NCBI RefSeq assembly: GCF_001667585.1
Contig: NZ_LZJZ01000012.1
Location: forward strand, 1-64,000
Source: Mycobacterium sp. E2733
GTDB taxonomy: Bacteria; Actinomycetota; Actinomycetes; Mycobacteriales; Mycobacteriaceae
DNA: 64,000 nt
Direction of reading: 5' to 3'
In this document: positions 48,532-61,200 of the stretch, piece after piece
How the letters are laid out: every line of letters starts with the position of its first letter
How positions within the stretch are numbered: position 1 is the stretch's first letter
The notes under the pieces: model-generated
Told to the model about the DNA's origin: nothing
What the model saw: the letters and a program-made list of their open reading frames with translations, nothing else
Database searches by the model: none
Translations under genes and position numbers: made by a program

Positions 48532-49904
48532 CCGATGACGGCGTCTTCCTTGTACTCGGTGATGGGTCGAGCAATTCCCTGTCCGTCGCAGACGCGCTGC
48601 AGCTTGTCCAGCGTCTCGTCGATCCCGGGTCCACGACGCCTGCCGGGCGTGAAGGTGGCCGGAAGGTGCTGCATGCCCTGTATCACGCCGATCGTCGGAT
48701 AGTGCACGGTGCCCTCGGGGTCGCAGCGGTAGTCCGGCATCCGGTCGAGCACCGCCGTCAGCATCGACTTGAACACGACCCGCGCGAGATTGGAGCCGAT
48801 GCAGCGGTGGATGCCGAGCCCGAAGCTGAAGTGGCGGTTGTTCTTACGGCCGAGGTCCAACCGATTCGGATCGGGAAACACTGACGGGTCGCGGTTGGCC
48901 ATCGCCCAGGACAGCCACAGGCGATCGCCCTCCTTGAACCGCGTGCCCGCTATCTCGAGATCGGCGGCGATCGTGCGTCCGTCGCCGGGAGCGGGCGTGA
49001 AGTAGCGGAGGAATTCCTCGGTCGCCGAGTCGAGCAGCGTTTCCGATGCCCGTCTCAGCAGTTCGCGCTGTTCGGGATTTTCGCCCAGCCATTCGAGCGC
49101 GTGCGCGGTCAGCGCGGTCGTCGTGTCGAAACCCCCGCCGATGATCAAGCTGAGCATTCCGAGCAGTTCGGCGTCGGGGGCGGGCTGGCCGTCGATCTGC
49201 AGTCTTGCCAACGCGTCCACTATGCCCGGGCGTGGGTTCTCGCGGATCTCGAGGAGGTGGTTGAACAGGTCCGCCACCATCGCCATCGTCTGCTCCAAAA
49301 CCCTTGGCGCATCCGGGGAATCGGCGGGGGTGTAGACGTTGGCGTGGGCCGGCTCGCAATACAGCTGCCACTTTTTCAGGGGAACGCCCATGATCGCCAG
49401 AGTCAGGACGGCGGGCACGACGTTCGCGAGATCGTCGACAAAGTCGATGCGCCCGACTTCGATTTTCTCGTCGATGCTCGCCCGCACGATCTCGTCGACG
49501 AACGGCTTCCAGCGCTTGACGGCCGCCGGCGACAGGTAGGGGTTGAGGATGCTGCGGTAGACGCTGTGATCGGGTTCGTCCATCTCCAGCATGCCGGCAC
49601 GGACGCCGGTGCCCTGCGACAGCGCGGGAATCGTGATGCCCTTGTAGCCGGTGCCTCCGCCCGTGACATCGTGGTCGTTGGACACGTGCGGGCAGCGGGC
49701 TAGCTCGAACACTTCGCGGTTGCCCGCGGCCACCCAATGCCCGTCGTAGGTGTCGGTCCACGCCAACGGGCACCTGGCGTGCATGTCCTCGGTGATCTCA
49801 ATGAATCGTTGACGGTACTCGGGGGTGTGGCGATCAAAGTGGTAACGGTTGCTCTTGCCGGCCTTGGTTCGCTTGATGCCGGTCTGGGTGTCTTCCGTAG
49901 TCAC
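48528..49904 (-). CDS. cytochrome P450 (second of two)
   Basis: The 458-residue P450 starts at GTG 49904 (VTTEDTQTGIKRTKAGKSNR) with AGGAGAGG 6 bases upstream. The I-helix is IIGGGFDTTTALTAHALEW, the K-helix E-x-x-R lies in ATEEFLRYF, and the haem loop is FSFGLGIHRCIGSNLARV with the Cys ligand at about 383. It is longer than the other P450 here, owing mainly to the N-terminus and to a C-terminal tail (RRRGPGIDETLDKLQRVCDG). The closest general type is a bacterial class using ferredoxin; none is adjacent. The product is unknown. It lies between the bcp tail and a divergent small secreted protein. Confidence 0.88.
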   Translation of the reverse strand: MTTEDTQTGIKRTKAGKSNRYHFDRHTPEYRQRFIEITEDMHARCPLAWTDTYDGHWVAAGNREVFELARCPHVSNDHDVTGGGTGYKGITIPALSQGTGVRAGMLEMDEPDHSVYRSILNPYLSPAAVKRWKPFVDEIVRASIDEKIEVGRIDFVDDLANVVPAVLTLAIMGVPLKKWQLYCEPAHANVYTPADSPDAPRVLEQTMAMVADLFNHLLEIRENPRPGIVDALARLQIDGQPAPDAELLGMLSLIIGGGFDTTTALTAHALEWLGENPEQRELLRRASETLLDSATEEFLRYFTPAPGDGRTIAADLEIAGTRFKEGDRLWLSWAMANRDPSVFPDPNRLDLGRKNNRHFSFGLGIHRCIGSNLARVVFKSMLTAVLDRMPDYRCDPEGTVHYPTIGVIQGMQHLPATFTPGRRRGPGIDETLDKLQRVCDGQGIARPITEYKEDAVIG

Positions 49905-50086
49905 CGTGGCCTCTCCTGCGGACGAGTGGCGTACAGAAGCAGTATGCGTCGAGACGACCGATCTCGATATGCATTCTCCGTTCGCGGCACCTGCGGTTGG
50001 GATCGGTAGCCGCAAGCGAACGCCAAGAATTTCGCAAGCGGTTCGCCGTGACGTACGGCGCGCTTGGCAACGAAAGGGCTCCTTCG

Positions 50087-50380
50087 ATGAATGCACCCCG
50101 CCCCCTGGGTCGGATCATCGCGGCGATGATGCTTTCCGGCGGCGCAGCGGCGGCCGCGATGGGCTTGGCCGCTCCCGCGCAGGCCGGCCCGTCCTATTGG
50201 CACTACTGCCCAGGCCAGAAATGGGGATACACCGTTCCGATACCACCAGGCTTCGACCTGAGCGTATGCCACTGGTTCGCCGTTACCGTTGAGAACGGCC
50301 CGTCGGGCCCGGTGTATCACTTCGCGGAGGCTGACCCGGCGCAAGTGCCCCCTCCGGCCCCCGGCTTCCCCTGGCCGTGA
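50087..50380 (+). CDS. small secreted protein of the CPGQ-W type
   Basis: This 97-residue product begins MNAPRPLGRIIAAMMLSGGA, a signal peptide cleaved after AQA. The mature region GPSYWHYCPGQKWGYTVPIP then GFDLSVCHWFAVTVENG has two cysteines, and a Pro-rich end (PPAPGFPWP). AAAGGG lies 9 bases upstream of ATG 50087. It shares the Tyr-x-Cys-Pro-x-Gln-x-Trp pattern with the 60-residue protein at 14,156. Function unknown. It is divergent from the P450 gene. Confidence 0.7.
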   Translation: MNAPRPLGRIIAAMMLSGGAAAAAMGLAAPAQAGPSYWHYCPGQKWGYTVPIPPGFDLSVCHWFAVTVENGPSGPVYHFAEADPAQVPPPAPGFPWP

Positions 50381-50394
50381 AACGTCCGCTCCGG

Positions 50395-51720
50395 TCAGCC
50401 CAGGTTGGCCAGCAGCAGCGCCTCGGCGACCGCGGCGCGTTCCAGCACCCCCAGGTGCAGGCTCTCGTTGACGCTGTGCGCCTGGGTGCCCGGGTCCTCG
50501 ACGCCGGTGACCAGGATCTTGGCCTGCGGGAACGCGTCGGCGAATTCGGCGATGAATGGAATGGAGCCGCCCATGCCCATGTCGATGGGCTCGGTTCCCC
50601 ACGCCTGCCGGAACGCCGCGCGCGCGGCGTCGTATACCGGGCCGCTGGCGTCGACGGCGTAGGGCTCCCCGATGTCGCCGCGGGTGACGGTCACCCGTGC
50701 GCCCCAGGGGGCATGTTGTTGCAGGTGAGCGGTTAACGCGTCCAGGTGCGCCCCGGCGTCGCCGCCCGGCGCGACACGCATGCTGATTTTCGCGCGGGCC
50801 CGCGGGATCAGCGTGTTCGACGCCTTGCCGATGGGCGTGGTGTCGATACCGATCACGGTGATCGCGGGCTTGGCCCACAGCCGCTGCGGCACCGAGCCCG
50901 AGCCGATCTCGGACACCCCGTCCAGCAGCCCGGAGTCGGCACGGACCCGCTCGGGCGGATAATCCACGGCGGCGGCGGTACTTTCGTGCAGGCCGGCGAC
51001 GGCGACGTTGCCGTCGTCGTCGTGCAGGCTCGCCAGCAGTCGCACCAGCACGCTCAACGCGTCGGGTACCACCCCGCCCCACAGGCCGGAGTGCAGACCG
51101 TGGTCGAGCGTGGCGACCTCGACCATGCAGTCGACCAGGCCCCGCAGCGAAACCGTCAGCGCCGGAACGTCGGTGCTCCAGTTGTCCGAGTCGGCGATGA
51201 CGATCACGTCGGCAGCCAGCGCATCGCGGTGGGCGGCCAGTAACCGGCCCAGCGACGGCGAGCCGGATTCCTCCTCGCCCTCGACGAACACGGTCACACC
51301 GACCGGCGGTTGGCCGCCGTGCGCCCTGAACGCCGCCAAATGCGTTGCGATGCCGGCCTTGTCGTCGGCGCTGCCTCGCCCGTAAAGCCGGCCGCCGCGT
51401 TCGGTGGGCTCGAACGGCGGCGACACCCACTGGCCGGCATCGCCTTCCGGCTGCACGTCGTGGTGGGCGTAGAGCAGCACGGTCGGTGCGCCCGGGGGCG
51501 CGGGATACCGCGCGATGACGGCCGGTGCACCATCCTCGCTGACGATTTCCACATCGCCAAAACCGGCCTGCGACAACAGGTCCGCTACCGCACGCGCGCT
51601 GCGGTGCACCTCGTCGCGGCGGCCGGGGTCGGCCCACACCGATTCGATGCGCATCAAGTCCTCGAGGTCGCGGCGCACCGACGGCAATACCTCGCGGACG
51701 CGCTCGACAAGATCACTCAT
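50395..51720 (-). CDS. M20-family dipeptidase
   Basis: The 441-residue metallopeptidase starts MSDLVERVREVLPSVRRDLE at ATG 51720. Metal and catalytic residues lie in YAHHDVQPEGDAGQW (His, Asp), GRGSADDKAGIATHL (bridging Asp), VFVEGEEESGSPSLGRLL (general-base Glu and ligand Glu) and VTGVEDPGTQAHSVNESL (last His). The dimerisation lid domain lies between about residues 195 and 320. It corresponds to Rv2522c. It hydrolyses dipeptides or N-acyl amino acids. Upstream, a 111-base spacer separates it from acpS and holds a GC-rich repeat. Confidence 0.88.
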   Translation of the reverse strand: MSDLVERVREVLPSVRRDLEDLMRIESVWADPGRRDEVHRSARAVADLLSQAGFGDVEIVSEDGAPAVIARYPAPPGAPTVLLYAHHDVQPEGDAGQWVSPPFEPTERGGRLYGRGSADDKAGIATHLAAFRAHGGQPPVGVTVFVEGEEESGSPSLGRLLAAHRDALAADVIVIADSDNWSTDVPALTVSLRGLVDCMVEVATLDHGLHSGLWGGVVPDALSVLVRLLASLHDDDGNVAVAGLHESTAAAVDYPPERVRADSGLLDGVSEIGSGSVPQRLWAKPAITVIGIDTTPIGKASNTLIPRARAKISMRVAPGGDAGAHLDALTAHLQQHAPWGARVTVTRGDIGEPYAVDASGPVYDAARAAFRQAWGTEPIDMGMGGSIPFIAEFADAFPQAKILVTGVEDPGTQAHSVNESLHLGVLERAAVAEALLLANLG

Positions 51721-51746
51721 GGCGTCGAGGCTAGTCGTCGATCGCC

Positions 51747-51774
51747 GAGCTGGGGGCACCCCCACTTGCGGGAG
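51747..51774. repeat. dispersed GC-rich element (short copy)
   Basis: GAGCTGGGGGCACCCCCACT followed by TGCGGGAG, containing the near-palindrome GGGGGCACCCCC. Read on the minus strand its CCCGCAAGTGGGGGTG part matches the left half of the element at 25,363. Just beside it GCTGGCGTGAC occurs twice, 30 bases apart (51779-51789 and 51809-51819). Confidence 0.5.
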
Positions 51775-51831
51775 ACACGCTGGCGTGACACCGGAAGTCG
51801 ACGGTCAGGCTGGCGTGACGCCCGGCGACGC

Positions 51832-52224
51832 TCAGGTCGTCTCCAGGATTGCCACCGCGGCGGCGGTGTCCCCTTCGTGTGTCAGCGACACGTGAATCGT
51901 CACGTCGGCCAGATGTTTGGCGATGTCGCCGCTCAGCCGCACCCGGGGCCGCCCCCACATGTCGGTGACCACCTCGATGTCGCGGTGGATGTCCTCCGGC
52001 AGCACGGGTCGTTGCGCGAAGCGGGATCCCGACCAGGCCTTGATCACCGCCTCCTTCGCCGCCCACCGCGCGGCCAGGTGCCGGGCCGCCGACGAGCTCT
52101 TGTCCGAGGCGTCGCGGCGCTCACCCGGTGTGAACGTCTCGGAGAAGACGGTTCCCGGCTGGTCGACCTGCTCGGCGAAATCAGGGATGGAGACGACATC
52201 GATCCCCACACCGACAATTCCCAT
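51832..52224 (-). CDS. acpS: holo-[acyl-carrier-protein] synthase
   Basis: The 130-residue phosphopantetheinyl transferase starts MGIVGVGIDVVSIPDFAEQV at ATG 52224. It shows the family motifs GIDVV (Mg-binding Asp) and RWAAKEAVIKAWSG (catalytic Glu/Lys). It transfers 4'-phosphopantetheine from CoA to the ACP domain of Fas and to AcpM. It corresponds to Rv2523c, in the conserved fas-acpS order; it follows fas by 31 bases, so fas and acpS are very likely one transcript. Confidence 0.93.
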   Translation of the reverse strand: MGIVGVGIDVVSIPDFAEQVDQPGTVFSETFTPGERRDASDKSSSAARHLAARWAAKEAVIKAWSGSRFAQRPVLPEDIHRDIEVVTDMWGRPRVRLSGDIAKHLADVTIHVSLTHEGDTAAAVAILETT

Positions 52225-52255
52225 GGGTCGCCAGGCTAACGGACGGTAGTCGGCG

Positions 52256-55200
52256 TCATCCGGCGGAGACCTCGTAGGCCTCGCCCTCACCGAGCCGCGA
52301 CGCCGGGTTCAGCAGCATCGCCGCCTCTTGGCGCTTCTCGGGTGCGTCGTGATCGAAGCGACGGTCCGCCGGCCGCTCGTACATCGGCGCGCCGCCGGCG
52401 ATGGCCGAGGCCAACCGGCGCTGACCGGCCAGCAGCCGCGCCTCCGCGCGCCGCTGGTAGTCAGCGCGCTGGTCGGCGTCCAACGCCGCGATGAACGCCT
52501 GCGGGTGCACCAGCGCCACCAGCCCGGACACGTGGCCGAACCCGAGGCTGGTCAGCATCCCGGCTTTGAGCGGGAACTTCTCGCCGAGCCGCAGTGTCTC
52601 CCGCACCCACACGAAGTGGGCCGATCCGGCCAGTTCGTCGTCGACGCAATCCAGGCTGCGGTTGGGCGGGATCACCCCGTCGCGCAGCATCTGACACAGG
52701 CCCATCATCTGGAACACCGCGGCGCCGCCCTTGGCGTGGCCGGTGAGGCTCTTCTGCGACACCACGAACAGCGGGGCGCCCTCGGAGCGGCCCAACGAGT
52801 CCGCCAGGCGCTCGTGCAGTTCGGTCTCGTTGGGATCGTTGGCCAGCGTGGACGTGTCGTGCTTGGAGATCACCGCGATGTCGTCGGCCCCGACGCCGAG
52901 CTTGGCCAGCGAGCGCGCCAGCGCCGACTCCTTGCCCCCGCGGCCGGCGCCCAACGCGCCCAGACCCGGGGCCGGGATCGAGGTGTGCACGCCGTCCGCG
53001 AACGATTGCGCGTAGGCCACTACGGCCAGCACGGGCAGGCCCATCTTGAGGGCCAGGTCGCCGCGCGCGAGCAGGATGGTGCCGCCGCCCTGCGCCTCGA
53101 CGAAGCCGAGCCGGCGCCGGTCGTTGGGCCGGGAGAACTTCGAGTCATGAATGCCCCGGCCCCGCATCATGGAAGTGTCGGCCGTGGCCGCCATGTCACC
53201 GAAGCCGATGATCGCTTCCAGCGTCAGGTCGTCGAATCCACCGGCAACGACCAGTTCGGCCTTGCCGAGGCGGATCTTGTCGACGCCCTCCTCGACCGAC
53301 ACCGCCGCGGTCGCGCACGCACCTACCGGGTGGATCATCGCGCCATAGCTACCCACGTAGCTCTGAATGACATGCGCGGCAACGACATTCGGCAGCACCT
53401 CCTGCAGGATGTCGTTCGGCTTGTTCCGGCCGAGCAGGTTGCCGTGATACATGGTCTGCATCGACGTCATCCCGCCCATACCGGTGCCCTGGGTGCTGGC
53501 CACCAGGCCCGGGTGCACCCACCGCATCAACTCGGTCGGGGTGAATCCCGAAGACAAGAACGCGTCGACGGTCGCGACGATGTTCCACAGCGCCACACGG
53601 TCGGTGGAGCTGGCCATGTCCTGGCTGATGCCGTAGACGGTCGGGTCGAACCCGGTGGGAATCTGCGCCCCGACGACTCGCGACAGCTTCGTCTTGCGCG
53701 GCACGCGAATCTCGGTGCCCGCCTTGCGCGTGACCTGCCAGTCGCTCGAGTCCGGGACCGGACGAATGACCGTGTGCTCCGGGTCGAACTCGACGAACCC
53801 GCGAGCGTCGGCCTCCGACGAGACCACGAAGGTGAAGTCCTTGTCCAGGAACACCGACACCAGCAACGGCGACGCGTGGTCGGGGTCGATAGCGCCGTCA
53901 TCGACGAACTCGCGGATGCCCACCCGCTCGACCACGGTGTCGTGGTAGCGCTCGACCAGCTCGGCTTCGTCCACCAGGTCGCCGGATTCCGTGTCGTACC
54001 AACCCGGTTGCGGGTCGTCCTCCCAGCGGATGAGTCCGGTGGTCCAGGCCAGTTCCAGGACGCCCGCCGCCGACAGTTCGTTGTCGACCTCCATCTCGAA
54101 GCGGGTGCGCGACGAACCGTACGGGCCGATCTCGGCGCCACCGACGATCACCACCAGGTCGGCCGGGTCGACGTCCAGGTCGTCCCATTCCGGGGGCGGC
54201 ACGGGGGTGAAGCCGCGCGGCGGCGACGGCAGCGCGGCGATGGTGCCTTCGGCCGGCGCGTCGTCCGTGGCCAGCTCGCCCGACGTGGCCTGCTCGCGCG
54301 CTTTGGCGGCCAGCTCGGTCATGTCGAGGTTGGCCTCGGCGAGGCCGCCTGTCAGGTCCGCCTTGATCGGCGCACCGGCCGCCGCGACCTTGGACTCGAC
54401 GTCGCAGAGGTCCAGCAGCATGGCCGCCATCTCGTCGGTGGAGTAGGTGGTGACACCGGCCTCCTCGACGGCCTCGACGATGGCGTCGTTGTGGCCCATC
54501 AGCCCGGTACCGCGGGTCCAGCCGATCAACGCGTGCGCCAGGCTGACCCGGGCGGCCCAGGAGGTCTCGGCGTGCCAACGGCTCACCAGCGCGTCCAAAG
54601 CCGACTTGGCCTCGCCGTACGCGCCGTCACCGCCGAACATTCCGCGGTTGGGCGAGCCGGGCAACACCACGTGCAGCCGCGACGCGATGTCGCGCTCGGC
54701 GCCGATCTTGGACAGGCCGCCGATCAACCGCTGCACCGCCCACAGCAGAACCTTCATCTCCATCTCGGAGCGCGAACCGGCCTCCGACAGGTCGCCCGCG
54801 ACACGAGGCGCCGCGAAGGGGAAGAGCAGCGTGGGAGTCTGCGCGTCCTTGATGTGAATCGATTGCGGCCCAAGGCTTTCGGTCTGTTCCGTACCGATCC
54901 ATTCGACCAGCGCATCGATATCGGAGTAGGACGCCATATTGGCGGCGACGACCCAGAGCGAAGCGCCGTACCGGGCGTGGTCGCGGTAAAGCCCGCGGTA
55001 GAAGGCCAGCCGCTCGTCGTCGAGCTTCGACGTCGTGGCAATGACGGTGGCTCCGCCGTCGAGCAGTCGCGCGACGACCGACGCCGCGATCGAACCCTTC
55101 GAAGCGCCTGTCACCACGGCAACTTCGTTGCTGTACGGGCCGGGATCCGGGTTCTCGGCGCCGGCCGCGATGCGGCCGTACAGCGACGCGTGGATCTGGC

Positions 55201-58200
55201 GGCCGGCGGCCAGGGATTTGCCCTGCCACCAGGTGGCCTGGGTCGCGACGACATGGCCTGCGCCCTCGAACCTTTCGGACAGACTCTTCCACTGGGCGTC
55301 GACGTCACCCTCGTCGGTCAGCCAGAGCTTGACCAGGTCCTCACGGGCGCTGGCCCACCGGTCGTCGAATACCACGGCCTTCTTGGCGTCGAAGGCGGGC
55401 GCGACCAGACGCGGCCAGTCCGCGCCGAGCTCGGCGGTGACCAGGTCGATGAGCTCGGCGTCGGTGCTCGCCGGTGACGCGCTGACCGGGTCGTCGTGGC
55501 CCAACTGGCCCAGGATCAGGCGGGCCGCCGAAGCGAGCACGCCGTCGCGACCGGTGATCTGCTCGGTGAATTCGCTCAACGCGGCCGCGTCGACGGTCGC
55601 ACCGCCGCCGCCGCCCGACGACGGCAGCGCCACCGAGATGCCGCGGCGCGCGGCAACGAACGTGACCGCGGCGTCGATGACCTTGTCGACCGAGGCGGCG
55701 TCGGCCAGCGCACCCTCGTGCAGGTGGCCCATGGCGCCGCCGCGAACGCTGGTGCCCTCGCGGGTCCCCAGGGCCACTTCGACCGTGACGTGTTTGGCCC
55801 AACCCTCGCCGAGCTCCCACGTCTTCTTGACCCGCTCGGCGATCGCGCCCGGTCGCTTGCCCGAGGGCCCCAGCACCGTGCGCAACTGGTCGTTGATCGC
55901 GTCGGAAAGCACTGGGCCGAAAGGCTTGTAGGTGCGCGCCAGCTTGGTCACCTGCGACCGCAGCCCCGCCAGGTCGGCCTCGGCGGCGCCGTCGATCGCG
56001 CCCAGGTTCAACTCCGAACCGAGGTCCACCAGCAGCTGGTTGCGCCGCGACGAGGCACCGTCGGTGATGGACTCGATGGAGTCCAGCTCCTCGATTTGGT
56101 CGATGCGCATCTTGGCCGAGAGCGCGATCAACGCCAGGGTGGCGTCGGCGGCGTCGAACCCGATGTCGTCGGGTCTCGGAGCGCCGGTCGGAGCTGCCGC
56201 CGGAGCGGCAGCGACGACCGGCGCGACATTGGGGTTGGGCCCGACGTCCGACGCGGCCGCGTCGGAATCCCCCTCGTCCGCCTCGGGCTCGGGGTCGGTG
56301 TCGGTGGCGAACAGCACCGCGGCGTCGCGCTCGGCATTGAGCACTTCCACTGTGCTGTGGGCATATTCGGGCAGCTTGAGGGTGTTGGTGGCCAGTCCGG
56401 CGACGGTCGGTGCCGACTTCACGCCGATTTCGACGAACCGCTCCACGCCCAGGCCGCCCGCGGCCTCCTCGGTGAACAGCAGGTCCTGGGTCTCGATCCA
56501 GCGCACCGGGCTGGCGAACTGCCATGCCAGCAGCTCGATCAAGACGATGCGGGCCATGTCGTTTCGGCGCTCGGCGAGCCAGGTGTCGTAGTCGGCGAGG
56601 ATCTCGTCGAGCGGCTCGGCGGGCACCAGGTCACGGATCTCCTGGATGAAATCGCGGTCCAGGGTGAACGGACGTGGCACCAGGTTGGGGATGTAGCGCC
56701 CGATGATGACGTCGGGGTTTTTGTCCCGCGGCATGACGCGTTCCAGCGAGCGGCGGAATTCGGCCACCCCGACGCGCAGCACCCGCGAGTGGAACGGCAC
56801 GTCGATGCCGGGCACCAGGATGAACGAGCGCTTGCCGCCGGTGAGCTCGCGACGGCGCTCCACCTCGGCTTCCAGCTCCTCCAGACCGCGGACCGTGCCG
56901 GCGATCGCATACTGCGAACCGCGCAGGTTGAAGTTCACGATCTCCAGGAATTCACCCGTGCGCTCAGCGATTTCGGCGACGAATGCGGGCACCTCGTTGT
57001 CCGGCAGGTCGATCTGCGAGGGCCGGATCGCCGCCAGCCGGTAGTTGGAGCGGCCCAGCTCGTCGCGCGGGACGATGTCATGCATCTTGGAGCCGCGATG
57101 AAACACCGTCTCCAGCAGCGCTTCCAGCTCGTAGATGCCGGTGACGCAGGCCAGCGCGGTGTACTCCCCGACGGAGTGGCCGCAGGCGATGGCATCTTCG
57201 ACGAACGCGCCCTGCTCACGCATCTCGGCGACCTGCGCCGCCGCCACGGTCGCCATCGCGACCTGGGTGAACTGCGTCAGGTACAGCACGCCCTCGGGGT
57301 GGTTGTAGTGCACGCCGCTGGCGATGATGCTGGTCGGGTTGTCGCGCACCACGTGCAGCACCGAGAAACCCAGCGTGTCGCGGGTGAACTTGTCCGCTTT
57401 GTCCCACACCTTGCGGGCCGCCTTCGACCGGGCGCGAACGTCCATGCCCATGCCCTTGTGCTGAATCCCCTGGCCGGGGAAGGCATACACCGTGCGCGGG
57501 GAGGCCAGGCGGGCCGTCGCCGACATCACCAGATCGGACCCGATACGGGCGGAGACATCCAAAACCTCTGCGCCCTGGTCGATTCCGACGCGCTCGATGC
57601 GGAAGTCGACTTCGTCGCCGGGGCGCACCATGCCCAGGAACCGCGCGGTCCAGCCGACCAGCCGGGCCGGGGGCCGGGCCTGGCCGTCGGTCGCGGTCAC
57701 CGCGTGCTGCGCGGCAGCCGACAACCACATGCCGTGCACGATGGGCGATTCCAGGCCGGCCAGCAGGGCGGCGGCCCGGTCGGTGTGGATCGGGTTGTGG
57801 TCACCGGACACCACGGCGAACGGTCGCATGTCGACCGGGGCGGTCAACCGGACGTCGCGGCGGCGGCGGCGCGGGGTGTCGGTCGCGTTCTCCGACACCG
57901 CGCCGCCGGCCCGCACCGGCTCGGTGAGCTCGGCCGCGCCGGTGCGTCCCAGGATCGCGAACCGCTCATCGAGAATGGCGATCGTCGCGCCGTCGGTGTC
58001 GGCGATCGTCACCGAGACACGGACGACGCGGCCCATGTCCGTGTCGATGGCTGGCGAAGCCGTTGCGGTGACGCTCAATTCGGCCGGGACCTTGGGCAGC
58101 GCGCCGACCACGTGGGCGGCGTGGTCCAGGTGCACGAGGCTCAGCAGGCCCTCGACGACCGGGACGCCGGCGTCGGTGACCGCCGAGCCGATGGCCGCGA

Positions 58201-61200
58201 ACACGGCGGGCCAGCACAGGCCGACCAGCGCGTCGGGCACGGTGGTGAGGCCGGGCGCCAGCGGCTCGCCGAAGGTGGCCGTGACGCCGGTGTGGTCGGC
58301 GACCCGCTCGGGGTCCCAGTCCACCGTCACGGTGGCGGTCCCGTCGACGACCGCGGGCAGGAATTCCGGCCCGTCGACCCCGGCGGCGATCGCCAGCACG
58401 GCGCGCATGGCGGTGGCGGCGTCCTCGGTTGACACCACGGGGGTGCCACCGTCGACGGTGTTGGCCGGCAGGGTGAACGGGATGTCGATCCAGGTGCCCG
58501 AGATCGGGATGCTCAGCACCACTCGATCACCGTCGACCTCGAGGCGAGCGCCGGTGAACGAGTGTGTGGCGCGGCGACTTTCGGGCCCCTCGTGCACGAG
58601 CCAATCGCCGGGGTCGGCGATCCGGTGGACCGGATTGGTCGCGGTGCGGCCGGCCCACTGCACGTCCGGGGCGTCCAGCACGACGGCAAGCGGTCCGGTC
58701 ACGTCCGGGCGACCCAGACGACGCGACGCGACGGCGCGGGGCTGCCCGTCGGAAGACAGCACCTCATCGATGGCGGCCTGCTCGAAGCGGTCCAGCAACT
58801 CACCGACGGGTTCGTCCATCCGGGTGATGCCGGCCACGGCCGCGGTGCCCGGGATGATGCACACCTGGTCGGCGTCGTAGCGGGCATCGTGCGCCTGCCA
58901 CAGCGAGTCGCTGCGCCACCAGCGCCGCACGTCCTTGTCGATAACCGGCACGAAGTTGACCGGCTTACCCAGCGTCTTGCACAGGGTGACGAAGAACGGG
59001 ACGTCGGCCGGGTGCAGTTGCACGGTCTCGGCATCGGGGTATTGCGCGAGCAGCGTCGCGATGGCCTGCTGGGGACTTTCCAGCAGCGCGGGGTCGTCGA
59101 ACAGCGTCTCGATCGGGCCGGAATCGTTTGCGTGCAAACGGGCTTCGGCGCGCTGCAGCATCTGCTGGAAGCGGTCGCGCCAGGTGTCGGCCAGCCACGG
59201 GCTGCCCGGTGCGGCGGTGTCGGCGGTGGAGTTGCCCGCACCGATGGTCAGCTCGACGTAGCGCTGCAACCACTGCAAGTACGTCATGTCGGCGACGTCG
59301 CCGAAGTACGGCTTGGCGGTGTTGGCCATCGCCGCGATGATCTCGTCGCGACGCTCGGCGACGGCCTCCGCGTCACCGGCGACCTCGTCGAGAAGCCGAC
59401 CGCACCGCGAAGCGCTGTTGTCGATCTCGTGAATGTCGGCGCCCAGCTGGCTGCGGCTGGAAGCCATGCCGCCCACGGCTTTTCCGGCGCCGACCCATTC
59501 TTCGGTGCCTTGCGTCTCGACCAGCATCCGCTTGACCGAGGGCGACGTGGTGGCCTCCTTGGTCGCCATCGCCGCGGTGCCGACCAGGATGCCGTCGATG
59601 GGCATCGGCGGGAAGCCGTAGGCCTGCGCCCACCGCCCGGACAGGTACTCGGCCGCCCGCTCGGGCGTGCCGATGCCACCGCCCACGCAGACGGTGATAT
59701 TGGGGCGCGACCGCAGCTCCGAATACGTTGCCAGCAGCAGGTCGTCGAGGTCTTCCCAGGAGTGGTGGCCACCGGCGCGCCCACCTTCGATGTGCATGAT
59801 CACCGGCTTGGTGGGCACCTCGGTCGCGATGCGGATGACCGAGCGGATCTGCTCGACCGTGCCGGGCTTGAACACGACGTGACTGATTCCGACGCCGTTC
59901 AACTCCTCGATCAGCTCGACGGCATCCTCGAGGTCCGGGATGCCCGCACTGATCACCAGGCCGTCGATCGCCGCGCCGGACTGACGCGCCTTCTGCACCA
60001 ACCGCTTTCCACCGACCTGCAGCTTCCACAGATACGGGTCGAGGAACAGGGCGTTGAACTGATAGGTGCGGCCCGGCTCGAGCAGCGTGGAGAGCTCAGC
60101 CACGCGACCGGCGAAGATTTCCTCGGTGACCTGCCCGCCGCCGGCCAGCTCGGCCCAATGCCCGGCGTTGGCCGCGGCGGCGACGATCTTGGCGTCGACG
60201 GTGGTCGGGGTCATGCCCGCCAGCAGGATCGGCGAGCGTCCGGTCAACCGGGTGAACTTCGTCGACAGCTTGACCCTGCCGTCGGGAAGTCGGACGAGGG
60301 TGGGGGCGTACGTCGACCACGCCCGCGCCACCTCGGGGACGGCCCCGACGGTGAAGAGGTTGCGCTGCCCCCCGCGGGTCGCGGCGGGCACGATGCCGAC
60401 GCCCAGGCCGCGGATGACCGGCGCGGTCAGCCGGGTCAGGATGTCGCCGGGTCCCAGGTCGAGAATCCAGCGGGCGCCGGCATCGTGCACACGGCTGATC
60501 TCCTCGACCCAGTCGACACGTCGCACCAGGATCGCTTCGGTCAGCTCGCGGGCCAGCGCGACATCGAGACCGACCTTCTCGGCCCAGCCGCCGACGATGT
60601 CGATGCCGTCGGCCAACCGGGGCGTGTGGAAGCCGACCTCCACTTGCACCGGATCGAAGACCGGCGAGAAGACGTCCCCGCCGCGGAGCTTGTTCTTGCG
60701 GTCGGCCTCTTCCTTCTCCGAGATCTGCTGGCAGTAGAGCTCGAACCGGGACAGCTGTTCGGGAGTGCCCGTGATGACAACCGAGCGCCGGCCGTTGCGG
60801 ATGGACAGCACCGGCGGCAGCACGGTGCGAACGTCCTGCGCGAACTCGTCGAGCAGTCGACCGATGCGTTCTGGGTCGGCGTTGGTCACCGACACCATGG
60901 GCGGGCGGTCGCCGAGCACCGAGATGCCGCGCCGGCGGGCGACCAGCGTCCCGGCTGCACCGATGAGCTGGGCCATTGCCAGCAGTTCGGCGTCGCGGGC
61001 CCCCGCCGCCTTGAGCGCCTCGACGGCGAGGACCCCCTGCGAATGCCCGGCGACGGCGACCGGCGGGGTGGCCTTCAGGTCCATGCCTTGGCGGGCCAGC
61101 GCGCGCACGGCCGCGATCTGGGTGAGCAGCACGCCGGGGATCGAGACAGCGGCCGACGTCAGGTGCTTGTCCGATGGGACCGGATCCTCGGCCGCCAGCG

